A stretch of DNA of 8,480 bases from DATKMG01 sp035541995 (GTDB taxonomy: Bacteria > Acidobacteriota > Terriglobia > Versatilivoradales > Versatilivoraceae), in contig DATKMG010000046.1 of NCBI GenBank assembly GCA_035541995.1, positions 1 to 8,480 of the forward strand, given 5' to 3'. The notes under the pieces were generated by a model. The model ran no database searches. It was not told the DNA's origin and was given only the letters and a program-made list of their open reading frames with translations. A program made the translations under genes and the position numbers. Below, piece after piece: positions 1 to 6,807 of the stretch (its first letter is position 1; every line of letters starts with the position of its first letter).

Positions 1-1592
1 ACTCTTTGATCCGGCACGCCATTATCTTTCGTCGGGATCGCAAAAGTCGGAGCAAGCGGCACCAGAGCATCGGGATACCAGCTCTGCTTCCCTTTAGCGC
101 TGGCCTTGCCCGGGACAAACCATTCGCGCTCGAGCTGGATCGCACCGGTTTTCCGAAAGATCGCCGGGAGTTTACTTCCGGGAAATAGCGGCTTGCTGAC
201 CTGCACTTTGACATCGCCTACTGGTTCAGTGATTTCGATCGCAAGCTGGAAGGCAACGAATTCGTTTCTGGCACCGGTCAGGTGGACGATGCTGTCGACT
301 CCATCCCATATGGCGTTGTGCAGACGGTGATTAGAATAGTCCCGTTCAAGCAGTGTCCCAGTCTGAGGATCAATTTTCATTAACTCTGGAACTGCCCACA
401 AGCGCACCGTCCCCCGGTCTTTTCCCTCCAGCGGAGCGGCACGGGTAGGTGTCCCAGCCTGAGGCAAGGTGGGAAAGCTGCGATCATAGGCGCGATAACG
501 GCCAAGCGGCGATACAGGACCGACATTTCCAGCTTTGTCGACTGCGCGAGCCGCGAAGTAGTAAACTGCGCCGGGTCTCAACTGCTCGACCACGGCTTTA
601 ACCTGGTCCTGCAACGAGTTGGAAGTGGCCAGCGGATACGATTTTGGAGCCAGCGGGTCCAGGGACCATCGGGGAACTTCCTTGGCAGAGCCGAAGGTAG
701 TGGCCGTCACAGGTTTCTCGCTGCAGCGCAATTCGTAATGGGCGGCGATTCCCTCCCCCTGATCATCACCTGCTCCACCAAATTTCAGAATCACACTCCC
801 TCGCCTTAAGGTAGAACGACCCAGAGCGTATGCTTCGTCTTGCGAGGTGTGCCCGATTCTAGAGTCGGACTGGAGAGGCTTCACTTGCCCGGGAGCGGAT
901 TTGTCTTCCTCCCCAACCTCCACTATCAAGACAGGTGGATTCCGGCTCTCCCGGCTCTCCAGTATGTGATTGGTTCGGACTTGGCCCTTTTCGTCGCAGA
1001 GGATCAGGCCGTATTGATCTCCACTGACCAGAGCCCCAATTATGACCGGAGATACATTGATCTCATACCAACCGCTGCCGGCGTCCCGGACCCGTTCATA
1101 TGCATACAGGCTTCCGCCCTGGCCGAAGGTCACATCCACCAGATCCGATCCCGGGAATGACCACGACTGATCCCCCTTTCGTGCATAGTAGAAATTCATG
1201 GCCCCTCGAGCCGCTGCTCCTTCCTTCTGCGTGCCTTCAGACCATGGACCCGATCCACTAATCGTAGAGAGCCCGACAGTGTGCAAGGGGACTGGAGGCG
1301 TATTGTATCGATGCACCCGCAGCGTTGCTTTGGCAATGGATCGCCCCTTCAATGCAGAAACATCAAACTGGAAGAGGGCAAAACTCAGATAACCCTGGAT
1401 TGGCAGTTGTGGATCCGCCCCATGGTTCTGGTAAGCGGGGGAGGCTGTCGGTTCCGGCGTGTCGAAATCGGGAACAGCAACCCATGAGTCTGCCGTCACG
1501 GGGCAGCGGATCAGTTCGCCAGCGAGGGTCGACGCGTTTGCGACTAAGAGTAGAAACAAAAAGGTCGCGGTGGGGAATTTCATGCTCTTCAT
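1..1592 (-). CDS. Secreted DNRLRE / Fn3 / GH123-like protein, N-terminal part (gene runs off left edge)
   Basis: The frame is open for 530 codons from ATG at 1592 to the window edge. An in-frame TAA lies two codons upstream, and GAGG sits 7 bases before the ATG; a second in-frame ATG at 1583 is less well spaced. Residues 1-25 form a signal peptide (hydrophobic FLFLLLVANA, likely cut after TLA). Residues about 28-226 resemble a DNRLRE/CBM-like beta-sandwich: a F.QFDVS strand, W117-SEG, and the closing SRESRNPPVLIVEV. Residues about 232-365 look like a fibronectin type III module, with the typical ending LRPGAVYYFAARAVDKAGN. From about 396 the motifs LWAVPEL, GARNEFVAFQ and WYPDALVP resemble the N-terminal region of GH123/DUF4091 glycoside-hydrolase-like proteins. 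The catalytic part is outside the window, so hydrolase activity is inference. Probable role: exported polysaccharide or glycan processing. It is divergent from the gene at 1924. Confidence 0.85.
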   Translation of the reverse strand, partial: MKSMKFPTATFLFLLLVANASTLAGELIRCPVTADSWVAVPDFDTPEPTASPAYQNHGADPQLPIQGYLSFALFQFDVSALKGRSIAKATLRVHRYNTPPVPLHTVGLSTISGSGPWSEGTQKEGAAARGAMNFYYARKGDQSWSFPGSDLVDVTFGQGGSLYAYERVRDAGSGWYEINVSPVIIGALVSGDQYGLILCDEKGQVRTNHILESRESRNPPVLIVEVGEEDKSAPGQVKPLQSDSRIGHTSQDEAYALGRSTLRRGSVILKFGGAGDDQGEGIAAHYELRCSEKPVTATTFGSAKEVPRWSLDPLAPKSYPLATSNSLQDQVKAVVEQLRPGAVYYFAARAVDKAGNVGPVSPLGRYRAYDRSFPTLPQAGTPTRAAPLEGKDRGTVRLWAVPELMKIDPQTGTLLERDYSNHRLHNAIWDGVDSIVHLTGARNEFVAFQLAIEITEPVGDVKVQVSKPLFPGSKLPAIFRKTGAIQLEREWFVPGKASAKGKQSWYPDALVPLAPTFAIPTKDNGVPDQR

Positions 1593-1923
1593 CAGTTATC
1601 CTCGTGATTCACCACTGATTCGTGCCCAGTCCAGTCCTATTGAAAGATGGCGGACCAGCCAGATTCCCAACCATAGGCCCTTACGTTTGTAGCCTCGCAA
1701 AACCCTGATGGTTTATTTAAGAAGTTGATCTCTATCGACTTAAAAAAACCAATCGGTAGAAATCAATGGCTGATTTTACGCTTTCACACCCTCATTTCAC
1801 ATTGGCAATTTCACGGAACAAATTCCTGTTTGATCCGTAGTAATACTTTGCAGTCATCGAAATTGCGGGAGATTATCCGAAGAGCGGGATCTTTCCGGCC
1901 CTTTTTGATTTCGGAGGGAACAA
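1593..1923. other. Divergent intergenic region without a gene
   Basis: This stretch separates the minus-strand secreted glycan protein from the plus-strand TraB/TIKI-like gene, so it should carry promoters for both. I see no convincing -35/-10 pair in either direction; TAATAC at 1841-1846 is a weak plus-strand -10 candidate without a good -35. A small hairpin (AAATCA / TGATTT arms with a 5-base loop) lies around 1760-1776. Short open frames here do not resemble proteins and lack ribosome binding sites. Confidence 0.6.
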
Positions 1924-3204
1924 ATGAGAATCAGGAGAGGAATCCTTGGGAGTTTCTTGCTGGTCGGTGCGTTGGCCTTCCGTTGGATGGATCTTGAAGC
2001 GCGGCCTTCTACCAAGACGAGGGCTCTGGTAGTCGGAACGATCCATCAAAAACACGAGTCGAATCAGAATTATTCTTACGCTGATATTGCGTATGTCCTC
2101 GCAAATTACGATCCCGATCTTATTTGTGTTGAGATCCGCCCCAAGGATTTTCGGCGAGAGCCCTATCTGAAGGAGATGATGCTGGCGACGATTTGGGGGC
2201 TGTCCCACGGCAGAAAAGTAGCTCCCATCGACTGGTGGGATGACACCAACAACGATCGGGAAATCCGGGATAAGTTGGAAAAACAGCCCGAATATATTGA
2301 AAAGGAAAAACAGTTCCAATCTCTTCGCGCTCAGAGTGAGATGATAGCTCGTTTCGAAAAACAGTATGGGCCGGAGGAAAGGCTATGGGAAGGGAACCTG
2401 GGTTATCAGTTCTGGAATGGAAAAGACTATAACGATTACTGTGCAGAGGGCTATCGCATCTCCATGCGGGTTTATGGGGATAGTCCCATCAACCTGCATT
2501 ACCAGACGCGAAACAACCGGATGATGCAATTAATTTGGAGTGCAATCAAAGACCATTCCAGTCGTAAAGTCATCGTGTTGACTGGCGGAGAACATAAGCA
2601 TTTTTTTGACCGGGAATTCAAAAAGAATCCTGATATTCAGCCCATTGATTTTGACAGCCTGTTGCCACTTTCAAAACCAGATCCTGGCCCTGATACTCAA
2701 AAGTTTCTCTATGAGGATGAGGATCTGCTCTATTACGAAAAAGGATATCCGCAAGATTTGGATTTGTATTACCACTACAAGCTTATCCCTCTCGTTCACG
2801 GGCCGAAAATGGACTTCCATCCTGAAATCATCCCACCGGCCAACGTTGAGCGGGCTGGAAAGGTCCTTAATCGATGGAAGGAGTCGATACCGCAATCAGA
2901 CGGCGCATTATTCGATGAGGGCTGGTTGAGCTTTCTGAGGGAAGACTATGCGGGAGCCATTCAACGTTTCCGCTCGTTAGCCCCGCGAATCGAGGAAGGG
3001 AAAGTAACAGACCCGTTCTTGCGCATTGAAACCTATGTGAATCTTGGCAGATGTTACGACCAACTGGGAGACCGTGAGAAAGCGCTGGCAAGCTATGCCA
3101 AAGCTGAGGAAAAGCTGCGCGGGACAAATTTTGAAGCGGTCAAAGAATACATTTTTCAAGATTACAGAACGGTGCCCTACCACCGGGCCAAAGTGAAAAT
3201 GTAA
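1924..3204 (+). CDS. Exported TraB/TIKI-clan protein with C-terminal TPR-like helices
   Basis: The 426-residue protein starts at an ATG with GGAGG six bases upstream. Residues 1-27 form a basic then hydrophobic signal sequence, likely cut near EARP. Three spaced motifs resemble the TraB/PrgY/TIKI (also EreA/ChaN/DUF5694) clan: G38-T-I-H41 after a beta strand, CVEIRP with E70 and R72 after DPDLI, and GGEH (221-224) after the strand KVIVLT. A TRNNRMMQ helix (195-202) precedes the last motif, as in that clan. Characterised relatives include TIKI metalloproteases, but many members have no known activity, so enzymatic function is inference. Residues about 327-398 contain two TPR-like helical pairs (GWLSFLREDYAGAIQRF and YVNLGRCYDQLGDREKALAS), suggesting a binding platform. 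The gene stands alone, convergent to the mannonate dehydratase homologue. Confidence 0.8.
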   Translation: MRIRRGILGSFLLVGALAFRWMDLEARPSTKTRALVVGTIHQKHESNQNYSYADIAYVLANYDPDLICVEIRPKDFRREPYLKEMMLATIWGLSHGRKVAPIDWWDDTNNDREIRDKLEKQPEYIEKEKQFQSLRAQSEMIARFEKQYGPEERLWEGNLGYQFWNGKDYNDYCAEGYRISMRVYGDSPINLHYQTRNNRMMQLIWSAIKDHSSRKVIVLTGGEHKHFFDREFKKNPDIQPIDFDSLLPLSKPDPGPDTQKFLYEDEDLLYYEKGYPQDLDLYYHYKLIPLVHGPKMDFHPEIIPPANVERAGKVLNRWKESIPQSDGALFDEGWLSFLREDYAGAIQRFRSLAPRIEEGKVTDPFLRIETYVNLGRCYDQLGDREKALASYAKAEEKLRGTNFEAVKEYIFQDYRTVPYHRAKVKM

Positions 3205-3241
3205 TTCTCCCGGGTTCGGAGTTTTCTGTAAGAAATCGGTT

Positions 3242-4396
3242 CTAGGCCCTCTCGACCTCGGCATTTGCACGGGCCAGCAAGGCCTTGATGTATCCGATGC
3301 TGTAAGCCCACCCGCTCATCCGGCCTCCAACCATGGTGGGAACGTGATCGGCGATTAATGCACCACGGAAATCCACCTCGCGCAGGGTCTTCATGATCTT
3401 CCACATGTCCATGTATCCGTCGTCAACGAAGGTCTCGACAAAATAAGGGATCGGTGCGGTTACGTTTCGGAAATGGATCTTCCACAGCCTCTCCATTTTG
3501 GCGAAGGCACGGATTGCCTCAAGGACATCTTTGCCCATCCCTTTCCCTCCTTCAAGCCAGGTTCCGCAACAGAGACAGACCCCAACGTTAGGGCTGTTAG
3601 CCACCTCGAGTGCCCGCACGTACCCATCAAAGCTGGAAAAGATACATCGCGGAACACCGCCGAGTTCCGGCACTGGCGGGTCGTCCGGATGAATTCCAAT
3701 CCGGATGCCCAGCTCTTCAGCCACAGGCGCAACCTGCTTGATGAAGTATGTATAATTCTCCCATATCTCCTCTTTTGAGTACCTACGACCGTTCGTCAGC
3801 GTGCCTTCGAAGACCTTGCCTGCCCAGTAACCCTTCGCTGTCTTCAGATTGAATGCCCGAGCGGGAGCGCCCCCACGAGTCGATTCTTGTTCTGAACTCC
3901 AAATGCCGTTTCCCATGTGAGCATAGGTCGTGTAAAAGATTCCAGCCTTGGCGAGGTTCCGAAGATACTGTTTGTACTCCTCTATCTTCTGGTCACGGCC
4001 TGGAAGATTGAGAGTGACCTCCGGCATATTGTGGACGTTGCTGTTGCCGATGTTCCACACCTTCAGTCCGGCAGTTTCGACCTTTTGCTTCCAGCGACTG
4101 AAATTCTCCAGCGTCGCATTATCCCCACCGCTGGGGATGCTCACATAGCCGACACCGAGTTGCTGTGCGAAGCGAAGGTCCTCTTCTCCAGGATCTGTAG
4201 GAACCTGCAATGAGATCTTGATCCCCGGCGCCAGTTCCGGCAGCCTTTTTGAATTGCGCGTCTCCGACGCTGCTATTAGGGCGCTCTGTGCCAAGCCACT
4301 GGTTAAAGCGATTTTGGCAAAGGTTCGCCGGGTCACCGAACGGCTCTCTCCTATTCCGGTCAGTTGTTGCACTGTAATTGGCTTATCGTTGTCCAT
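3242..4396 (-). CDS. Mannonate dehydratase (UxuA-family) homologue with Tat signal
   Basis: The 384-residue protein shows the UxuA family hallmarks in a TIM-barrel fold: IGIHPDDPP (H236), a VCLCCGTW strand (C274, C276, C277), KIHFRNV (H308), ETFVDDGYMDM and a terminal IADHVP (D350, H351). These match the His, Cys, His and Asp metal ligands of known mannonate dehydratases. UxuA dehydrates D-mannonate to 2-keto-3-deoxygluconate in glucuronate catabolism. Unlike cytoplasmic UxuA, this one begins with a twin-arginine leader: SVTRRTFAK at residues 20-28, then an alanine/leucine-rich stretch. I chose the ATG at 4396 because GGAGG lies 5 bases upstream and a TATAAT box lies just before it. A longer frame reaching 4588 would contain that promoter. 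Substrate is uncertain; a related sugar acid or ketose is possible. No uronate isomerase or reductase gene is in view. Confidence 0.85.
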   Translation of the reverse strand: MDNDKPITVQQLTGIGESRSVTRRTFAKIALTSGLAQSALIAASETRNSKRLPELAPGIKISLQVPTDPGEEDLRFAQQLGVGYVSIPSGGDNATLENFSRWKQKVETAGLKVWNIGNSNVHNMPEVTLNLPGRDQKIEEYKQYLRNLAKAGIFYTTYAHMGNGIWSSEQESTRGGAPARAFNLKTAKGYWAGKVFEGTLTNGRRYSKEEIWENYTYFIKQVAPVAEELGIRIGIHPDDPPVPELGGVPRCIFSSFDGYVRALEVANSPNVGVCLCCGTWLEGGKGMGKDVLEAIRAFAKMERLWKIHFRNVTAPIPYFVETFVDDGYMDMWKIMKTLREVDFRGALIADHVPTMVGGRMSGWAYSIGYIKALLARANAEVERA

Positions 4397-4420
4397 AATG
4401 ACCTCCAAGGATTGACCCCA

Positions 4421-4426
4421 ATTATA
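4421..4426 (-). promoter_or_regulatory. Putative -10 box (TATAAT) of the mannonate dehydratase homologue
   Basis: Read on the minus strand this is a perfect TATAAT, 24 bases before the ATG at 4396. It would give a very short leader containing only the GGAGG ribosome binding site. The hexamer at the expected -35 position (4444-4449, GCGCTG) is poor, so the promoter may need an activator. The box also argues against the upstream start at 4588. Confidence 0.5.
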
Positions 4427-4580
4427 CTCCGGTTGAAAGGGCCCAGCGCAGCGGTTTCCTGAAGATTCCTGCATGACTTGAATAGCTGCCGAAAAAAGGT
4501 AACACCAAGTAAGCGGAGTTCCAGCAGGCATGACCTGCCCTGGGGGCGCGTCCCCTGATTTCGCCCTGTTTCCCCCACCC

Positions 4581-4596
4581 TGTGACAAAAGTCATA
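4581..4596. promoter_or_regulatory. CRP/FNR-family-like dyad upstream of RIC
   Basis: The site reads TGTGA, six bases, TCATA, which matches nine of ten positions of the TGTGA-N6-TCACA dyad bound by CRP-type regulators. Its core TGAC-N4-GTCA is a perfect palindrome. It ends 75 bases before the RIC start at 4672 and 155 bases from the divergent -10 box. HcpR-type nitrosative-stress regulators are known to use the same dyad, and FNR/DNR types a related one, which fits RIC. That it binds such a regulator is inference. Confidence 0.45.
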
Positions 4597-4671
4597 GGCA
4601 CCCCGGGAGTTACAAAGTAGCCTGTTAGGAAGAAAGTAAATTTGGTAAAGAACCATATCGGGAGGGGTTTT

Positions 4672-5409
4672 ATGGCGAATCTTGCTACGAGAACTATTGG
4701 CGATCTGGCAACGGAAGTCCCCGGTGCCACTCGTTTGTTCGAGAAGTTGGGAATTGACTATTGTTGTGGCGGAAGCAGTTCGCTCGAGGCGGCATGTTCG
4801 ATCGCCGGCCTGTCCTTAGAAGAAGTTTCACTCTCACTGGAGCAGGCAAAAGAGACCGAGAAACAACCTAACGCCTCTAAGGATTGGCGCCAGGGACGAC
4901 TCTCTGAGTTGATCTCGCACATTATGACTACCCACCACGTCTTCACTCGGGAGGAATTGGCTAGGCTGAATCCACTTTTTGATAAAGTCTGTTCAGTACA
5001 CGGTAAGAATCACCCTGAACTCTTCACTATCTGCAAATCGTTCGGCGTATTATCGCAAGAATTGACATTGCACATGCATAAAGAGGAGCAGGTGTTGTTC
5101 CCCTACATCTTACGCATGGAGCAGGAAATGCTCGCTCATCGGGCAGTGCCGAGTCCGCCATTCGGTACCGTTCAGAATCCAGTCCGGATGATGATGAAGG
5201 AACATGAAAAGGCAGGGGATCTTCTGGTGCAGATCAGGAAGGGCAGCTCCAATTTTACAGTTCCCGCTGATGGGTGCAGCAGCTTTCGCTCGCTGTACCA
5301 GTCCCTGGCGGCGCTTGAAGAGGACTTGCACCAGCATATTCATCTCGAAAACAACCTGTTGTTTCCCCGGGCGGTCGAGATGGAGGGTAGTGCTCAAAAC
5401 TTCCGATAA
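4672..5409 (+). CDS. ric: Iron-sulfur cluster repair di-iron protein RIC (YtfE/ScdA family)
   Basis: The 245-residue protein starts at an ATG preceded by GGAGGGG and four T bases; a TTG in frame at 4644-4642 has no ribosome binding site. Residues 1-60 form the ScdA_N (DUF542) domain, with the hallmark GIDYCCGG (C31, C32) and SLEAAC. Residues about 77-235 form a hemerythrin-like four-helix bundle. Likely di-iron ligands, by comparison with YtfE, are H88, H134 and E138 (HMHKEEQVLFP), H178 (KEHEKAG), and H222 and E226 (HIHLENNLLFPR). RIC proteins restore iron-sulfur clusters damaged by nitric oxide or oxidants, in the cytoplasm. Length and motif order are normal and the gene appears intact. A CRP/FNR-like site lies upstream. 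Its 3' end abuts a decayed transposase fragment that overlaps the last few bases on the other strand. Confidence 0.95.
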   Translation: MANLATRTIGDLATEVPGATRLFEKLGIDYCCGGSSSLEAACSIAGLSLEEVSLSLEQAKETEKQPNASKDWRQGRLSELISHIMTTHHVFTREELARLNPLFDKVCSVHGKNHPELFTICKSFGVLSQELTLHMHKEEQVLFPYILRMEQEMLAHRAVPSPPFGTVQNPVRMMMKEHEKAGDLLVQIRKGSSNFTVPADGCSSFRSLYQSLAALEEDLHQHIHLENNLLFPRAVEMEGSAQNFR

Positions 5410-5573
5410 ACAATATATTGCCATTTCTCGTCCAAAGATTCTTTGCTGCGAATACGATGATCGAAAAAGTCTCTTTGCCAGACAATCTGGAAATTCACGG
5501 CGGCATATCGTTTCCAATTCCTAACTATTCGTTGCATGGTCTTTTCAGGATTGAAGCTGATTAATCCGTGCAG
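5397..5573 (-). pseudogene. C-terminal relic of a REP-associated tyrosine (Y1/IS200-like) transposase
   Basis: The minus-strand translation contains LHGLISFNPEKTMQ, IVRNWKRYAA, WQRDFFDHRIRSKES and DEKWQYI, in the order seen in REP-associated tyrosine transposases. The expected continuation NPVRAGL after YI is missing: the frame ends in unrelated residues at the end of the RIC gene. Only L-H-G of the usual H-L-H-G metal-binding (HUH) motif remains, because everything before 5573 is replaced by a REP-like palindrome. The N-terminal half is gone, so this is non-functional. The family is known to be single-copy and to move or maintain REP palindromes in its host. The recognisable homology spans about 5406-5573. 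Confidence 0.75.
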
Positions 5574-5578
5574 AGCTC

Positions 5579-5619
5579 GGCGAGCCGTCCCTACCGCATA
5601 GATCCCTTGGCGGCTCGCC
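5579..5619. repeat. REP-like palindrome next to the transposase relic
   Basis: GGCGAGCCG at 5579-5587 is perfectly complementary to CGGCTCGCC at 5611-5619. The stem continues inward by a T:G and a C:G pair, for 11 pairs and a 19-base loop. It begins 6 bases from the last recognisable transposase codon, as expected for a REP element flanking its transposase. Copy number elsewhere in the genome cannot be seen from here. Confidence 0.6.
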
Positions 5620-5770
5620 ATTCACGGTTACAGCGCCTCTTACAGCCATAACGTTGAGGAATCTACATCATGTTTTTGTCACAGGAGGCTTCACGAAACG
5701 TTCCAGTTCATTTCATCTTCATTTCGAAGAGTATCATTAAGTAGAATCCTCTCATAGTCAAAGACCTGGC
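5620..5770. other. Short non-coding interval between two gene relics
   Basis: I find no gene here. A 24-codon frame starting with the ATG at about 5669 (MFLSQEASRN) has no recognisable homology. The interval lies between the REP-like palindrome and the amidotransferase relic and probably formed by deletion. Confidence 0.4.
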
Positions 5771-6039
5771 ATGCGAATTCATTACTTCCAACACGTTCCC
5801 TTTGAAGAGCTGGGCTGCATTGAGACGTGGGCACGGAACGGGAAGCACTCATTGACGGGAATGCATTTCTTTCAGAATGATCCATTGCCTTTGGAGTTGA
5901 CTCCCAGGATGTAACGGAACTGATTCGAAATTGCGCTGAGAAATTGGTTGAGAGCAGGTATATTCAATCTTCCTCCCAAATGCTTGCATACACATCTTAC
6001 TTTCGCCAGACCAGTCTTAGTCCTGCGGAATTCGACTAG
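5771..6039 (+). pseudogene. Class I glutamine amidotransferase with internal deletion
   Basis: The plus-strand frame from ATG 5771 begins MRIHYFQHVPFEELG and continues ETWARNGKHSLTGMHFF and PLP before a TAA at 5912. This closely resembles the first 45 or so residues of GMP-synthase-like class I glutamine amidotransferases. From about 5893 another reading frame carries DVTELIRNCAEKLVESRYIQS and MLAY up to TAG at 6037. That resembles the extreme C-terminal segment of the same proteins, where T/D-x-x-x-L-I-x-N-C ... YIQS follows the catalytic QFHLE region. The middle, with the GGPM strand, catalytic Cys nucleophile and His/Glu pair, is absent, so an internal deletion of roughly 140 codons (estimated from family length) plus a frame change has occurred. 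No ribosome binding site precedes the ATG. Non-functional as an amidotransferase. Confidence 0.7.
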
Positions 6040-6084
6040 ATTGGGGGCTTGCTGGGCAGGCCGCTGAAGATTGGACATTGTGAA

Positions 6085-6101
6085 GCGGCAGGAGTCGCCG
6101 C
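6085..6101 (-). terminator. Weak hairpin downstream of the DUF2911 gene
   Basis: GCGGC (6085-6089) pairs with GCCGC (6097-6101) around a 7-base loop, about 19 bases past the stop codon of the minus-strand DUF2911 gene. No clear T-run follows on the minus strand (TTCACAAT), so terminator function is doubtful. Confidence 0.25.
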
Positions 6102-6119
6102 GTGTCTATTTCCCCATGA

Positions 6120-6779
6120 TCAGAAATGCACGGCCAACAGCGGAGTACTGAAATGGTGACTGCCGAAGCGAATGTGTATCGCCATCTGTTTAGGGTTTTC
6201 GTCCTTTAGCTTGAGCGTGATCTGTAGCTTATCCTCTTTCTGCTCCTCCCGCTGGTATTCGAGCGGGATGCTCGCCACTCCCGGCCCGCTGTCCCGCAAG
6301 TTTACGTGGTACGGATCCATCTGACGCATGGTCACATCCTCAGGTCTGAGGACGATGAGGCTCCAGAGTTCCTTGCTGGTTTTTTCGAGCACAAGATAGT
6401 AATAGCCTGCCTTTATCTTTTTCCCAGCCACTTCGAAGGGCAGCGTGGAGGAAAGGTTAGTCCAGTAGTTTGACCCCAACCGCCAGCGTTTTCCGTTGGG
6501 CATCTTCATAAATAAGGTGTCATATTCGGCCTTCCACGCCGGCAGACCATACTCGATGGAAATCTGACCCGGAGATTTTTCCCACGTGTCTCCCGTATCG
6601 GTGCTGTAGTAGTTGGCCCTCACTCGCGCTCGAGGTGTGACCCCGTCCTCGAAAACGACATAGCCAGGATGCTTTAGCAACCGATAGGAGATGGCATCTT
6701 GCGCAAAGCTAATGGAACCGACAATTAGAATAACGATAGGCAAAAGCGACAATTGCAGAGGTTTGAGGAAACTAGGCAT
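6120..6779 (-). CDS. Secreted DUF2911-family protein
   Basis: The 219-residue protein starts at the ATG at 6779, with GGAGG eight bases upstream. A GTG at 6794 in the same frame overlaps that ribosome binding site and is less likely. Residues 1-26 are a signal peptide (LSLLPIVILIVGSISFA, cut before QDA). Residues about 49-145 match the DUF2911 pattern: GQISIEYGLP, then a short strand, GKRWRLGSNYWTNL, FEVAGKKIKAGYYYLVLE and LWSLIVL. In typical members the core reads YGRP ... WR.GAN..T; here the Asn of the GSN and the following Thr are kept while GRP is GLP. The C-terminal 60 residues form another beta-rich segment (LQITLKLKDENPKQMAIHIRFG). The function of this family is unknown. The gene stands alone, and a MITE-like element lies directly upstream. 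Confidence 0.8.
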   Translation of the reverse strand: MPSFLKPLQLSLLPIVILIVGSISFAQDAISYRLLKHPGYVVFEDGVTPRARVRANYYSTDTGDTWEKSPGQISIEYGLPAWKAEYDTLFMKMPNGKRWRLGSNYWTNLSSTLPFEVAGKKIKAGYYYLVLEKTSKELWSLIVLRPEDVTMRQMDPYHVNLRDSGPGVASIPLEYQREEQKEDKLQITLKLKDENPKQMAIHIRFGSHHFSTPLLAVHF

Positions 6780-6807
6780 TTTGAAATCCTCCACTAGTTA
6801 TTATGAA

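Noticed and set aside
943..961. Short direct repeat of GGCTCTCC
   Set aside because: It lies inside the coding region as two SRE/S-R codon runs and does not extend.
1725..1997. 90-codon plus-strand frame in the divergent intergenic region
   Set aside because: It overlaps the start of the well-supported gene at 1924 in another frame, and has no ribosome binding site or recognisable motif.
3207..3225. Possible terminator CTCC...GGAG followed by TTTT between the convergent genes
   Set aside because: Only four base pairs with a 7-base loop; too weak to call.
4524..4555. Hairpins GCAGG/CCTGC and GGGG/CCCC between the mannonate dehydratase and RIC genes
   Set aside because: Short GC stems without a T-run or conserved layout; they may be chance in a GC-rich stretch.
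4397..4588. In-frame N-terminal extension of the mannonate dehydratase homologue to an ATG at 4588
   Set aside because: The extension contains the TATAAT box and the ribosome binding site of the shorter form and would bury the Tat leader 64 residues in.
4642..4671. TTG start extending RIC by ten residues
   Set aside because: The ATG at 4672 has an ideal GGAGGGG upstream, the TTG has none, and the family begins near MANLATRTIGDLA.
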